Part shown: one piece after another, positions 8,827 to 18,211 of the stretch
How the letters are laid out: every line of letters starts with the position of its first letter
Position numbering within the stretch: the first letter of the stretch is position 1
Source of the DNA: Pelovirga terrestris
Lineage (GTDB): Bacteria > Desulfobacterota > Desulfuromonadia > Desulfuromonadales > Geopsychrobacteraceae
Length of the DNA stretch: 64,000 nucleotides
Assembly (NCBI RefSeq): GCF_014773365.1
Contig: NZ_JACWUN010000002.1
Span: 230,406-294,405 of the forward strand
Reading direction: 5' to 3'
Notes under the pieces: model-generated
What the model was told of the DNA's origin: nothing
Seen by the model: only the letters and a program-made list of their open reading frames with translations
Database searches by the model: none
Made by a program: the position numbers and the translations under genes

Positions 8827-11800
8827 TGCCGACCAGCAACAGCGACTCCAGGCCATCGACACTAATATTTCCTGTATTGTTCAGGCCCCGGCCGGTTCAG
8901 GAAAGACCGAGCTGCTGATCCAGCGCTTGTTGGCATTGCTGGCCGTGGTCGACAAGCCTCAACAGATTCTGGCAATCACTTTTACCAATAAGGCTGCTGC
9001 CGAAATGCGCCGGCGTTTGCTTGATGCCCTGGACCAGGCCAGGACGGCACCCCAACCACAGGCGGAGCACGAAGCCCTGACCTGGCGTCTGGCGCGCCAG
9101 GCCCTGGAACGCCAGGGGGAGAGTCTGCTGCTGAATCCTGCCCAGTTGGCGATTCAGACGATTGACAGCTTCTGTGCCACCATTGTTCGTAAGATGCCTT
9201 GGGTAACGCGTTTTGGTGGCATGCCGGATATGAGTGATGACGCGTCGGAACTGTACGAGGCGGCAGTAACCCAGCTCCTCGCCCAACTGGAACAGCCGGG
9301 CCCGGTCAGTGATGCCTTGAAGATTGTCCTTGAACATCTGGACAACGACATGGCCGTAGTGCAGCGTATGCTCATCGGCCTCCTCGCCCGGCGCGATCAG
9401 TGGCTCAGACACTTGACCAGCGATAAACATCAGCTCCACCGTGAGCTTAATGCCGGTCTTGAACGTATCTGTAATGAACATCTGGAGCAGGCACGTCAGA
9501 GTATCCCCGCTCCCCTGGTATCTGAACTGCTGGCCTGTGTTAATTTTGCCGCTCATCACTGCTCTGACGATTCCGCCATTGCCCATTGGCGGGTTCAGGA
9601 GGTGCTACCGCCGGCCACCATGGAACAAATGCCCTTGTGGTTGGGGCTTGCTGATTTGCTGTTAACCAGTTCCGGCACCTTGAGAAAGTCATTGAACAAA
9701 AATGTCGGCTTTCCTGCAGGTCATCACTACAAAAAAAACAAACAGGGAATGGTCGACCTGTTGCAACAGTTTGAACGGGTCCCTGATCTGGCCGACGCGT
9801 TCCTGCGGGTGCGTTCCCTGCCGCAGCAACTCTACGGCGCTCAACAGTGGCAACTGCTGGATGCTTTGTTCGATCTGTTGCCGCGCCTGGTAGCTCAGCT
9901 GTGGCTGGTGTTTCGCTCACGCGGTCAGGCCGATTTCACCGAGATTGCTCTGAAGGCGAATACGGCTCTGGGGGCTGCTGATCATCCAAGCGAGTTGCTG
10001 TTGCAGCTGGATTATCAACTGCAACATATTCTGGTAGATGAGTTCCAGGATACCTCGCGTTTGCAGTATCAGTTGTTCAGTACCCTGACTGCAGGATGGA
10101 CCGCTGGCGATGGTCGGACCCTGTTTCTGGTCGGTGATCCAATGCAATCGATTTATCGTTTCCGTGAAGCCGAGGTCGGGCTGTTTCTCCATAGTTTTAA
10201 AGGATCTTTCGGCAACGCCGATGTGCCGCTGACTCCCTTGCGCCTATGCTGTAATTTCCGTTCGCAACAGGGGATTGTCGACTGGGTCAATCAGGCGTTT
10301 ACCACCATCTTTCCACCCCGGATGGATGTCACTACCGGTGCCGTTCCGGTGGCCACCGCACAGGCCGTCAAACCGGCACTGGCCGGCAACGCGGTCCAGA
10401 TTCACCCCTTTGCAGAGGTAGATGATGGCGCAGAGGCCGAGCGGATTGCCGCTATTATTGCCGCTGCCCAGGACCGGGATCCGCACCAGACCATTGCTGT
10501 CCTGGTGCGTGGCCGTAACCATCTGCGCCAGTTGTTACCGTTGTTGCGTCAGCGAAATATCGCCTACCAGGCTAAAGACATCGATCGTCTTGAAGCTCGC
10601 CCGGCAGTGCTTGATATCGTTCACTTGACCCGCGCGCTGCTTCATCGCGGCGATCGCCTTGCCTGGACCGCGGTTCTCAGGGCACCCTGGTGCGGCCTGA
10701 CCCTGAACGATCTGCATCACCTCTGTGACGATCCCCATGAACGTACCATCCCCTCCCGGTTGGCAGAGATGACAGTCATTGCGCGCTTAAGTGACGATGG
10801 TCGTCGCCGTCTGGAACGGGTTTGGCCTGTCCTCCAGCGGGGGATGAAAGCCAGATCCCAGTTGCCATTGCGCGATCTGGTTGAAGGCTGCTGGGTCGCT
10901 CTCGGAGGCCCGGTGGGGCTGGCAGAAAATGTTATGACAGATATCAATCTGGTTTTCGCGCTGATTGAGGAGCTCGATCAGGGGGGAGACCTCGCGGAGA
11001 TGGAACAATTGACAAGGCGTTTACAGCAGCTTTATTCCCCTCCCGACAGTCGCGCGAGCGGCAACCTTCAGATCATGACGATCCATAAAGCCAAGGGTCT
11101 GCAATTTGATACCGTCATCCTGCCCGGTCTGGGGAAGAAAACCCGCAGCTCCGATGCTCCTTTGTTGCGCTGGCTTGAACATCCGGAACATGGCCTGCTA
11201 CTGGCTCCGGTGAGTGCTCGAGGCAGCCGGGAAAAAGACCTGGTCTACCAACTGGTAGCTCACCTCGAGGCGTGTAAGGACGATTTTGAGAATGCGCGGC
11301 TGCTCTATGTTGCCACCACCAGGGCCATCCGTCATCTGCACCTGCTCGGACACGCCCAGATGGATAAAAATGGGGAACTGCAGCCGGCGTCAGGTTCCTT
11401 GCTGGAAAAACTCTGGCCCCAGGTTGGCCATGCCTATCAGCAACTTGATCTCTCGGCAGATCCGGTCGTAGCTGAAGATCGGCTGGTCAGATCCCAGCGT
11501 TTGAAGAGTTCGTGGACGTTGCCGGCCTCTGCTGAGGTCCCACTGATCTCCCTGCCTGCCGAAAAAACGGCTTCCATGTCCGCTGCCGAGAATCTGGTTG
11601 ATACCCTTTACAGTGGCTGGGAAAAATCGCTGTATCGCCATGTCGGTACCCTGGTCCATCAGATTTTTGAACGTATTACCCAGACCGGTAGCGGTGTCTG
11701 GAACGATGTGGACGAGAATCAACGGATGGCAGGGATCAAGCAATCGTTACGCGGGTTAGGTGTCAGACAGAAAGATCTGGCCGAAGCGACCCAAAAGGTG

Positions 11801-12160
11801 ATAGAGGCTGTTGACCGAACATTGGCAAGTTCACGCGGAACATGGTTGTTAGCCTCCTATCTTGATCAGGCCGCAGAGTTGCCTCTCAGTGGATTTAACG
11901 ATAAGCAATTGATCCATGCGGTCATTGACCGGACCTTCGTCACTGACGGTTTGCGCTGGGTGATTGATTATAAAACCAGCACTCCGGCGCCGGGAGAAAA
12001 ACTAAAAGATTTTTTTCAGCGTGAAGGATCGCGCTATCAACCGCAACTGCAGATATATGCAGAACTGATGCAGCGCTTTGATCCGGATCATCGAGTCCAG
12101 GCGGCCTTATATTTTCCTCTGGTGGATGGCTGGCTGGAAATCGATACCACAAAGGGTTGA
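8819..12160 (+). CDS. AddA-like UvrD/RecB family helicase-nuclease
   Basis: 1113 residues from the ATG at 8819, which overlaps the end of the AddB-like gene and follows AGGAGGGG. Superfamily 1 helicase motifs are clear: Walker A APAGSGKTE (near 25), ITFTNKAA, Walker B VDEFQDTS (near 406), GDPMQSIYRFR, MTIHKAKGLQFD and VATTRA. The C-terminal nuclease domain carries WVIDYKTS (near 1048) and ends in QLQIYAELM. This is the AddA/RecB architecture: ATP-driven unwinding coupled to nuclease cutting during recombinational repair. Its partner is the AddB-like protein immediately upstream, and together they would replace RecBCD. Confidence 0.92.
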   Translation: MSSADQQQRLQAIDTNISCIVQAPAGSGKTELLIQRLLALLAVVDKPQQILAITFTNKAAAEMRRRLLDALDQARTAPQPQAEHEALTWRLARQALERQGESLLLNPAQLAIQTIDSFCATIVRKMPWVTRFGGMPDMSDDASELYEAAVTQLLAQLEQPGPVSDALKIVLEHLDNDMAVVQRMLIGLLARRDQWLRHLTSDKHQLHRELNAGLERICNEHLEQARQSIPAPLVSELLACVNFAAHHCSDDSAIAHWRVQEVLPPATMEQMPLWLGLADLLLTSSGTLRKSLNKNVGFPAGHHYKKNKQGMVDLLQQFERVPDLADAFLRVRSLPQQLYGAQQWQLLDALFDLLPRLVAQLWLVFRSRGQADFTEIALKANTALGAADHPSELLLQLDYQLQHILVDEFQDTSRLQYQLFSTLTAGWTAGDGRTLFLVGDPMQSIYRFREAEVGLFLHSFKGSFGNADVPLTPLRLCCNFRSQQGIVDWVNQAFTTIFPPRMDVTTGAVPVATAQAVKPALAGNAVQIHPFAEVDDGAEAERIAAIIAAAQDRDPHQTIAVLVRGRNHLRQLLPLLRQRNIAYQAKDIDRLEARPAVLDIVHLTRALLHRGDRLAWTAVLRAPWCGLTLNDLHHLCDDPHERTIPSRLAEMTVIARLSDDGRRRLERVWPVLQRGMKARSQLPLRDLVEGCWVALGGPVGLAENVMTDINLVFALIEELDQGGDLAEMEQLTRRLQQLYSPPDSRASGNLQIMTIHKAKGLQFDTVILPGLGKKTRSSDAPLLRWLEHPEHGLLLAPVSARGSREKDLVYQLVAHLEACKDDFENARLLYVATTRAIRHLHLLGHAQMDKNGELQPASGSLLEKLWPQVGHAYQQLDLSADPVVAEDRLVRSQRLKSSWTLPASAEVPLISLPAEKTASMSAAENLVDTLYSGWEKSLYRHVGTLVHQIFERITQTGSGVWNDVDENQRMAGIKQSLRGLGVRQKDLAEATQKVIEAVDRTLASSRGTWLLASYLDQAAELPLSGFNDKQLIHAVIDRTFVTDGLRWVIDYKTSTPAPGEKLKDFFQREGSRYQPQLQIYAELMQRFDPDHRVQAALYFPLVDGWLEIDTTKG

Positions 12161-12242
12161 TTTTAGCCATGATGTCGCTGACTTGCCGGCATGTTGTCAG
12201 TTGCTGACGGTCTTATCCGCTGCCCTGTTGACGGATTCGGTG

Positions 12243-12719
12243 TTAATGAAGTGCGCCGATGGTAGCAGGGCTGAGTAGATTGCCGGTCATGTAACGTTGG
12301 CGCGGGTCGATGTTGACGAGTTTTTTCATGGCTTGGGATGCCAGATGCAGACGAAAGGTGGAGCAGGGATCTTTGACCAGATACAATTCTACGGTTTTTT
12401 TCATAGACCCGATGCGCAGTTCGGTTTCAATGCTGTAACACCAGTGACGGGTACCATCTGCTGCGGTTAACTGACGACGATTTTTTGCTGTTGCTACTGA
12501 ATAAACTTCGATATCGGTATTTTTCTGGATCGGATTGACACCAAAACTGATCAACAGATCCTCGCCTTCCTTAAAGGTGGTAAAGTCGAAAATATGCAGC
12601 AGGGATATCTGGCTGTTCATATCGATTTGTGCCTCAATCGCCGGTATTTTCAGTTGTGGAAAGGCGACCCATTCACACCAACCAACATCAACCAGCAATG
12701 AATGCTTAGCTCTCTTCAT
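12243..12719 (-). CDS. retropepsin-like RimB/'ATP-dependent zinc protease' family protein with a degenerate active site
   Basis: About 158 residues. The layout VGWCEWVAFPQLKIPAIEAQID, then a central strand region, then NIDPRQRYMTG follows family PF05618, retropepsin-like aspartic proteases that include the RimK-associated RimB. In the family the Asp is followed by Thr-Gly-Ala; here the motif reads DMNS, and the later LGR segment reads LAS. It is therefore probably not a protease. The ATG at 12719 follows GAGGGT at good spacing; an ATG 12 bases upstream is possible. The gene is divergent from the AsmA-family gene, and no rimK homologue is in the window. Confidence 0.68.
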   Translation of the reverse strand: MKRAKHSLLVDVGWCEWVAFPQLKIPAIEAQIDMNSQISLLHIFDFTTFKEGEDLLISFGVNPIQKNTDIEVYSVATAKNRRQLTAADGTRHWCYSIETELRIGSMKKTVELYLVKDPCSTFRLHLASQAMKKLVNIDPRQRYMTGNLLSPATIGALH

Positions 12720-12809
12720 ACGTACCCTCATAGAATGGGTTAATGTTTAGCCCAATCTATTGACGCCGGTAAAAAAAGTAAATAATTCTAATATTAATTT
12801 CAAATCGTT

Positions 12810-12829
12810 CACCGATTTACGTATCGGTG
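12810..12829. promoter_or_regulatory. inverted repeat in an AT-rich divergent intergenic region
   Basis: CACCGAT and ATCGGTG are separated by 6 bp between the divergent retropepsin-like and AsmA-family genes. The surrounding DNA is AT-rich, as expected for divergent promoters, so this could be an operator. No clear -35/-10 pair was assigned. Confidence 0.3.
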
Positions 12830-12956
12830 TCGACTTCGGGTCAGATTTTGGTTTTTTAGGAAATTTGTTGAAAAATATGCTGGTTTTAATTGACTCTGCC
12901 GATATAGATCACTGATACTGAAATTAATGAACTCTTAATAATTTTGGAGTGTGTCC

Positions 12957-15323
12957 ATGTCTGGAATGGTCAGATTTTTTTTGATTGTTGTTGCTATCAT
13001 CAGTATTTTGTTAGCGGCTCTGGCTGTTCTGATACAAACCCAGCTGACACCGGAGCGGGTGCGTACAACATTTTTGCCGATGGTGGAAAAACAGTTTGGG
13101 CGTACTGTCGCCATTGGTGACATTGACATCGGTATTTTTTCCGGCGTGACAGTTGCTGATCTGAGTATAGAGGAAGCTGATTCCTCGGATCTGTTTGTCG
13201 TGGTGAAAACCGCACGTCTGACGTATCGGCTCTGGTCGCTACTCAAGGGACAACTGGATATCAGCGAAATTTTCCTGGATGGGCCGGAGATCACCATCAT
13301 CCGTTATCCTGACGGTCGTTTCAATTTTTCCACCCTGTTAAGTGAAAACCGGCAACAGACTCAGACCGGCCCGGACCAGGGTTCTGATGCGCACAACCCG
13401 CAGGAGTCTCTGTTTGAGCTGCTGATCCAGCGCATTACCATGCGTAACGGACAGATTCTTTTTATTGATCGTTTTATTAATCCTACTGCTCCATTTCGCT
13501 ACAGCTTCAGTAATCTGAACTTAAGCGCTAAAGACATTTCTTTCAGTGGCAGTTTTCCCCTTGATATTTCCATGGTATTGAATCAATCACAGGTTCATTT
13601 GTCGGCACAGGTCGACCTGTCACGTCAAAGCGGTAACGCCGCGTTGCGGGTGACCCCTCTGGATTTGGTTCCCTTCGCTCCTTACTACCGCAACCAGCTT
13701 CCCGGTCCCTTGGGCAGTGCCCAACTGGAGGTCAATCTTGACCTCGACTGGACCCCCGAGCGTTTGCTGTCTCGTGGTAAGGTTATTCTGAATCAGGTTG
13801 ATATGGTGTTGCGCGACCTGCCGGATTTGCCGTTGCGCGGGGTTCGTATCGCCACCGATTACTCAATACGTTATGATATCCCTCGGCAGTTGCTTGATAT
13901 CTCGACCGCGTTGTTGAATTACAATGACATTAAAACCTCCTTACAGGGGAATATTGATCTGACCGGTGCCGGCCCCCAGTTTGATCTTCAGGTTGTTCTT
14001 GATAAAGCCGATCTGCGTCACAGCATCCAAAGTCTGCCGCACAACCTCACCCGACAATTACAACCCTACAGCCCGGCGGGTGAATTAACGGTTCACTTGC
14101 GTCTTTTGGGGCCACTAAGCGCTGCTGACAGGCTGGTTCATTCGGCCCGTATCAGCCTCAATCAGGTCCAGGCAACGGTAGGTCATCTGCGTACCGGCTT
14201 AAACGGTGATATTGCTTTCGCCCAGAACCGGCTAACCTCGGACAATCTGCTGCTAAAGGGGGGAGACCAGCAGGCGCAGCTGGTTTTTAACCTGACAAAT
14301 ATTATGACGCCACCGATCAAGGGTACCTTTGCCCTGTCCTCACGGGAATTGAATCTGAACCGGCTTTTGCCGGCAGAACAGGAGCATTCCCAACCTTCCG
14401 CTTCTCCCGGACCTCCCCCCTTGCCGGCACAGGAACCCGGTCCTTTCGATCTGCCCTTTGATGTTAGTGGGACGGCAACGGTTGACCGCTTGTTGTACCG
14501 GCAACTGACGATGTCACAGGTCGATGCTGCGCTCAGTCTGAAAGATAATCGGCTGACCCTTTCACCCCTGAGGGGCCGCATTGGCGAAGGACAATTCACT
14601 CTCGACTCATCCGTTGATCTGGGGGTCGCGGGATTCAGCTATGAAGGGCAGGCAGAGGTGGCTCAACCCGATCTGGCTACCCTGATGAGTGGAATTTTTC
14701 CAGCGGCCAGCCAGAAAGCCAGCGGTCGGGTGAACTGGGTTAACAGCTTTTCCGGGCGCGGTACCATGACGGATAATCTGCTCAAGGCACTGCAGTTGGA
14801 GGGCGAAATCCAGTTGTTCCAGGGAACGATCAGTGGCTTTGCCTTGCTTGATCAGGTGTCCTGGTTTCTTGACAGCCCGGATCTGAAAAATTTGTCATTC
14901 CGTGATGTTAAGGGTAGTTATCGGCTCAAGGATGGTAAGGCGCTGATTGACAGTCATTTCGATGGGAACCAGGTGACTATGACTCCGAAAGGGAGTATCG
15001 GTGTCGATGGCACGGTCAATCTGTCGTTGGCCACCCGCCTGGCACCTGACATTCTCAGGCGCATGGGAGCTTCCGAGCGCTTGAAACAGGCTTTTGTTGA
15101 CAGCAGTGGCTGGGGGGTCCTGCCGCTGGAAATCGGTGGCAGTCTAACCAGCCCGCAGGTTCGATTCGATACCGGGGCGCTGGAACAGCAGGCCCTTGAC
15201 CAGGTCAGATCTGAAGCGTCGGACCGCTTGTTGGAAAAGCTGTTGCCGGAGGTTGAGGGGGAAAGCAGGGAGTCGATGAAAAAACTGCTGGATAATACCC
15301 TGAAGCGCTTGCGTCCTCAGTAA
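12957..15323 (+). CDS. AsmA-family envelope protein
   Basis: About 788 residues from the ATG at 12957, seven bases after GGAG; a GTG six bases upstream is too close to that site. One N-terminal membrane helix (about 4-24) anchors a long periplasmic beta-rich region. The start of that region (LTPERVRTTFLPMVEKQFGR...DIDIGIFSG, later GPEITIIRYPDGRFNFSTLL) is typical of AsmA. A proline-rich linker lies near 480, and the AsmA C-terminal part follows (LEGEIQLFQGTISGFALLDQV). AsmA/TamB/YhdP-type proteins are thought to bridge the periplasm and carry phospholipids to the outer membrane; the exact substrate here is unknown. The gene ends at a bidirectional-looking terminator shared with gor. Confidence 0.85.
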   Translation: MSGMVRFFLIVVAIISILLAALAVLIQTQLTPERVRTTFLPMVEKQFGRTVAIGDIDIGIFSGVTVADLSIEEADSSDLFVVVKTARLTYRLWSLLKGQLDISEIFLDGPEITIIRYPDGRFNFSTLLSENRQQTQTGPDQGSDAHNPQESLFELLIQRITMRNGQILFIDRFINPTAPFRYSFSNLNLSAKDISFSGSFPLDISMVLNQSQVHLSAQVDLSRQSGNAALRVTPLDLVPFAPYYRNQLPGPLGSAQLEVNLDLDWTPERLLSRGKVILNQVDMVLRDLPDLPLRGVRIATDYSIRYDIPRQLLDISTALLNYNDIKTSLQGNIDLTGAGPQFDLQVVLDKADLRHSIQSLPHNLTRQLQPYSPAGELTVHLRLLGPLSAADRLVHSARISLNQVQATVGHLRTGLNGDIAFAQNRLTSDNLLLKGGDQQAQLVFNLTNIMTPPIKGTFALSSRELNLNRLLPAEQEHSQPSASPGPPPLPAQEPGPFDLPFDVSGTATVDRLLYRQLTMSQVDAALSLKDNRLTLSPLRGRIGEGQFTLDSSVDLGVAGFSYEGQAEVAQPDLATLMSGIFPAASQKASGRVNWVNSFSGRGTMTDNLLKALQLEGEIQLFQGTISGFALLDQVSWFLDSPDLKNLSFRDVKGSYRLKDGKALIDSHFDGNQVTMTPKGSIGVDGTVNLSLATRLAPDILRRMGASERLKQAFVDSSGWGVLPLEIGGSLTSPQVRFDTGALEQQALDQVRSEASDRLLEKLLPEVEGESRESMKKLLDNTLKRLRPQ

Positions 15324-15370
15324 CGGTTGGCGGCGCAACCACTCGGCAAGCTTTTTTAGGTCAAGTCAAC

Positions 15371-15407
15371 AGCAGCCGGGAGAGGCAATTCCCGGCTGCT
15401 TTGTTTT
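15371..15407 (+). terminator. intrinsic terminator between the convergent AsmA-family gene and gor
   Basis: A 10-bp GC-rich stem (15371-15380 with 15391-15400) is followed by TTGTTTT on the plus strand. On the minus strand the U-run is poorer, so it mainly serves the AsmA-family gene. Confidence 0.8.
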
Positions 15408-16782
15408 ATCTGGTGATGGAACGGGTTTTACTGCGCATGGTAACGAATTCTTCAGCGCTGGTTGGATGAATGCCGACGGTCTGATCGAACATCGTCTTGG
15501 TGGCTCCTGCCTGTAGGGCCACGGCAATCCCCTGGATAATCTCTCCGGCACCTTCGCCGACCATATGGGCACCGACCACCCGGTCACTGTCTGCGTCAAC
15601 AATCAGTTTCATCAGATAGCGTTCGGTTGTATCAGCCAGGGCCTGCTTGAGGGAACGGAACTCGGTGGAGAAGATGTCGATCCGGGGGTAATGATCCCTT
15701 GCCTCTTCCTCGGTTAAACCGACGGTGCCGATGTTGGGTGAACTGAAAACCGCGCTGGGGATCAACGCGTAGTTTAGCCGGGCTTTTTGGTCACGGTACA
15801 GGCGATCGACCAGGTTCATCGCTTCAGCCAGAGCGACAGGGGTCAGTTGCAGGCGGTCGATGACATCGCCCAGGGCATAGATGGACGGCACATTGGTCTG
15901 AAATCCGTCATTTACCTTGATGGCACCGCGCTCATCGAGTTCCACCCCCACCCCTTCAAGACCAAGCTGAGCGGTGTTGGGACGGCGGCCGGTCGCCGCC
16001 AGCACCATATCGGTTTCAAGAGCAGAACTATCAGTAAAGGTTACCTGCAAAGCGCCATCGGCGGTTTTTTCTATCCGTTGCGGTTGACAGTTAAAGCGCA
16101 GATCGATCTTTTTTTTGCGCATCTGGTCAGCGACGTAACTGCAGATTTCCTGATCAAAGCCACGCAAAAACAGCTCACCCCGATAGGCCTGGGTAACCGC
16201 AACTCCGAGGCCATGAAAGATGCCGGTAAATTCGGTTGCAATATAGCCCCCACCAACAATCAGGGCGCGTTTCGGCAGGGTTGGCAGGGCAAATACCTGA
16301 TCAGATACGATCATCAGGTCACTGCCCGGAAACTCCGGCACGTAGGGGCGCGCGCCGGTGGCAATCAGGATCCGTTCAGCGCTGTAGCTGGTATCGGCGA
16401 CCGTTACCTCATGCTTGCCGGTAATGGTCGCCTTGCCCCTGATCAGCGTTGCTCCTGCTTTGCTTAACATTCCCTCTAGGGCGCGATTGGACCTGACAAT
16501 GACCTTGTCCTTGTTCTGCTGCAGGCGCTGCCAGTCAAAGGAGGGACGTTGGCTGCTAAAACCAAAACCGGCAGACTGGACAAAAGCGGAACCATATTCA
16601 GCGGCATGGACGTAGAGCTTTTTCGGGACACAGCCCAGATTGACACAGGTGCCACCGGTGCGATCCTGCTCAGCAACGGCAACCCGCACCCCCAGCGCGG
16701 CCGCCATGCGGGCGGCCCTGACGCCGCCTGAGCCGGCACCAATGACAAACAGGTCGTACTGATATTGATGGTTTTCGTTCAT
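15406..16782 (-). CDS. gor: glutathione reductase
   Basis: A 458-residue class I flavoprotein disulfide reductase that uses NADPH to reduce glutathione disulfide in the cytoplasm. The FAD motif GAGSGG is near residue 17, and the redox pair is Cys46/Cys51 in GGTCVNLGCVPKK. The second dinucleotide motif GGGYIA is followed by basic residues suited to NADPH (YRGELFLRGF). ALGDV completes FAD binding, and GIHPTSAEE near the C-terminus holds the active-site His. The ATG at 16782 was chosen with AGGG upstream; a GTG three codons earlier is unlikely. The TatD-rSAM gene is only 14 bp upstream, so the run from holB to gor may form one operon. Confidence 0.92.
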   Translation of the reverse strand: MNENHQYQYDLFVIGAGSGGVRAARMAAALGVRVAVAEQDRTGGTCVNLGCVPKKLYVHAAEYGSAFVQSAGFGFSSQRPSFDWQRLQQNKDKVIVRSNRALEGMLSKAGATLIRGKATITGKHEVTVADTSYSAERILIATGARPYVPEFPGSDLMIVSDQVFALPTLPKRALIVGGGYIATEFTGIFHGLGVAVTQAYRGELFLRGFDQEICSYVADQMRKKKIDLRFNCQPQRIEKTADGALQVTFTDSSALETDMVLAATGRRPNTAQLGLEGVGVELDERGAIKVNDGFQTNVPSIYALGDVIDRLQLTPVALAEAMNLVDRLYRDQKARLNYALIPSAVFSSPNIGTVGLTEEEARDHYPRIDIFSTEFRSLKQALADTTERYLMKLIVDADSDRVVGAHMVGEGAGEIIQGIAVALQAGATKTMFDQTVGIHPTSAEEFVTMRSKTRSITR

Positions 16783-16796
16783 ATTAGGCACCCTGG

Positions 16797-18185
16797 TTAT
16801 CCCACTTCATTGTATTCACGAATACGAAATTGAACCCCGAGTTTGTTTGCCAACTTTTCGCAAGCCCCGATATCGATCCCCGGATAGGTGACCATGGTCG
16901 CGGTTACGTCAGGAATATGGTCCTTAGCCAGACGCAAAAACTCGCTAACCGCGGCAAACGATTGTTCGCCAAAGCGGGATTGGCAGAGATTCTGATAGGT
17001 TGTCGCATCAGCAGCGTTGAGTGATACGGAGATAGCGTCGATCAGCCCGTTTAGCTCAGGTAAAATGTTACGGCCATGCACCAGGTTGGCCTGGCCATCA
17101 GTGTTGATCCGGATACGACAACCCTGTTCTTTAAGCCGCCGGGCTACAGTCAGGATCAGATCGAGACGCAACAGCGGCTCGCCATAGCCACAGAAAACGA
17201 TCTCGTGATAGGGAGCCGGATCTCCAATGGCCGCCATCACTTCATCGACATCCGGTTCGTGATCCAGTTTAAGCTCGTGTCCTTTGACGACAAAATCGTT
17301 GAATTTGGCGCAGAAGATACAGCTATTGGTACAGCGGTTCGTGATATTGAGATAAAGCGAATCGCGAATCTGATAGGCGATGGTTGCAGCGGTTTCAATG
17401 GTACCGATGCCAAACAGATCGTAACAGTTGCGACTGGTAATACGAGCAACATCAGCTAACGTTAAGCCCTTTATTTTTGCCAGGGTTTCGGCAGGGTGAA
17501 GCAGGTAAGCGGGTTCATTGCGTTTGCCCCGATACGGTTGCGGCGCCAGATAGGGGCAGTCCGTTTCAAGGAGAATTCGCTCTAAGGGCAACCGGCGCAG
17601 CATGGCGCGGACCTCATCATTTTTTGGATAGGTAATCGCTCCGGTAAAGGAGAGATAAAAGCCCATATCCATGCATTTATGAGCCATTACCAGGTCGCCG
17701 CTGAAACAGTGCAGGACGCCACCCACTTCAGAAGCTTTTTCCTCAGCAAGGATGGTCAACACGTCCTCGTGGGCATCGCGGTCATGAATGATGACCGGCT
17801 TGTCTATTTCTCTGGCGAGCTGGATCTGGCGGCGAAAAGCCTGTTGCTGGATGTCGGCAGGGGCACGATTACGGTAATAGTCGAGACCGATTTCACCAAC
17901 GGCAACAACTTTCGGCTGTTGCGCAAGGTGGCGTAATTGGGTCAGGGAGTTATCATCAAGTCCTGGCGCATCGTGTGGATGGAAACCGACAGCCGCATAC
18001 AGAGGTTCATAGCGGGAGGCCAGATCGACATTGATCACAGAGCTTTGCAGATCACAGCCGATAGAGAGGATATAGCGCACACCAGCGCTCTGAGCAGCCA
18101 GGATGACCTGTTCCAGATCTTCAGCAAAGCGACTGTTGTCGAGGTGAGCGTGGCTGTCGATCAGTTTGGGGGTAGCATCAGTCAT
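16797..18185 (-). CDS. fusion of TatD-family metal-dependent nuclease and a radical SAM domain
   Basis: 462 residues. Residues 1-260 form a TatD-type TIM barrel with metal ligands His12/His14 (SHAHLD), Glu98 (GEIGLDYY), His134, His159 and Asp209 (ETDCPYL). Residues 270-462 carry a radical SAM domain with Cys285, Cys289 and Cys292 (CTNSCIFC) and the GYGEPLL segment. The second half matches the 'TatD-associated radical SAM' family, usually a separate neighbouring protein. TatD proteins are DNases or quality-control factors; the radical SAM reaction is unknown. The gene lies 26 bp downstream of metG, a common neighbour of tatD. No frameshift separates the two halves, so this is a real fusion. 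Confidence 0.9.
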   Translation of the reverse strand: MTDATPKLIDSHAHLDNSRFAEDLEQVILAAQSAGVRYILSIGCDLQSSVINVDLASRYEPLYAAVGFHPHDAPGLDDNSLTQLRHLAQQPKVVAVGEIGLDYYRNRAPADIQQQAFRRQIQLAREIDKPVIIHDRDAHEDVLTILAEEKASEVGGVLHCFSGDLVMAHKCMDMGFYLSFTGAITYPKNDEVRAMLRRLPLERILLETDCPYLAPQPYRGKRNEPAYLLHPAETLAKIKGLTLADVARITSRNCYDLFGIGTIETAATIAYQIRDSLYLNITNRCTNSCIFCAKFNDFVVKGHELKLDHEPDVDEVMAAIGDPAPYHEIVFCGYGEPLLRLDLILTVARRLKEQGCRIRINTDGQANLVHGRNILPELNGLIDAISVSLNAADATTYQNLCQSRFGEQSFAAVSEFLRLAKDHIPDVTATMVTYPGIDIGACEKLANKLGVQFRIREYNEVG

Positions 18186-18211
18186 GGTTATTTGCTCAAC
18201 AGATAGAAATG

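Noticed and set aside
8897..9586. Long open frame on the minus strand opposite the AddA-like gene
   Set aside because: No recognisable domain, no ribosome site, and it lies fully inside a strongly conserved helicase gene.
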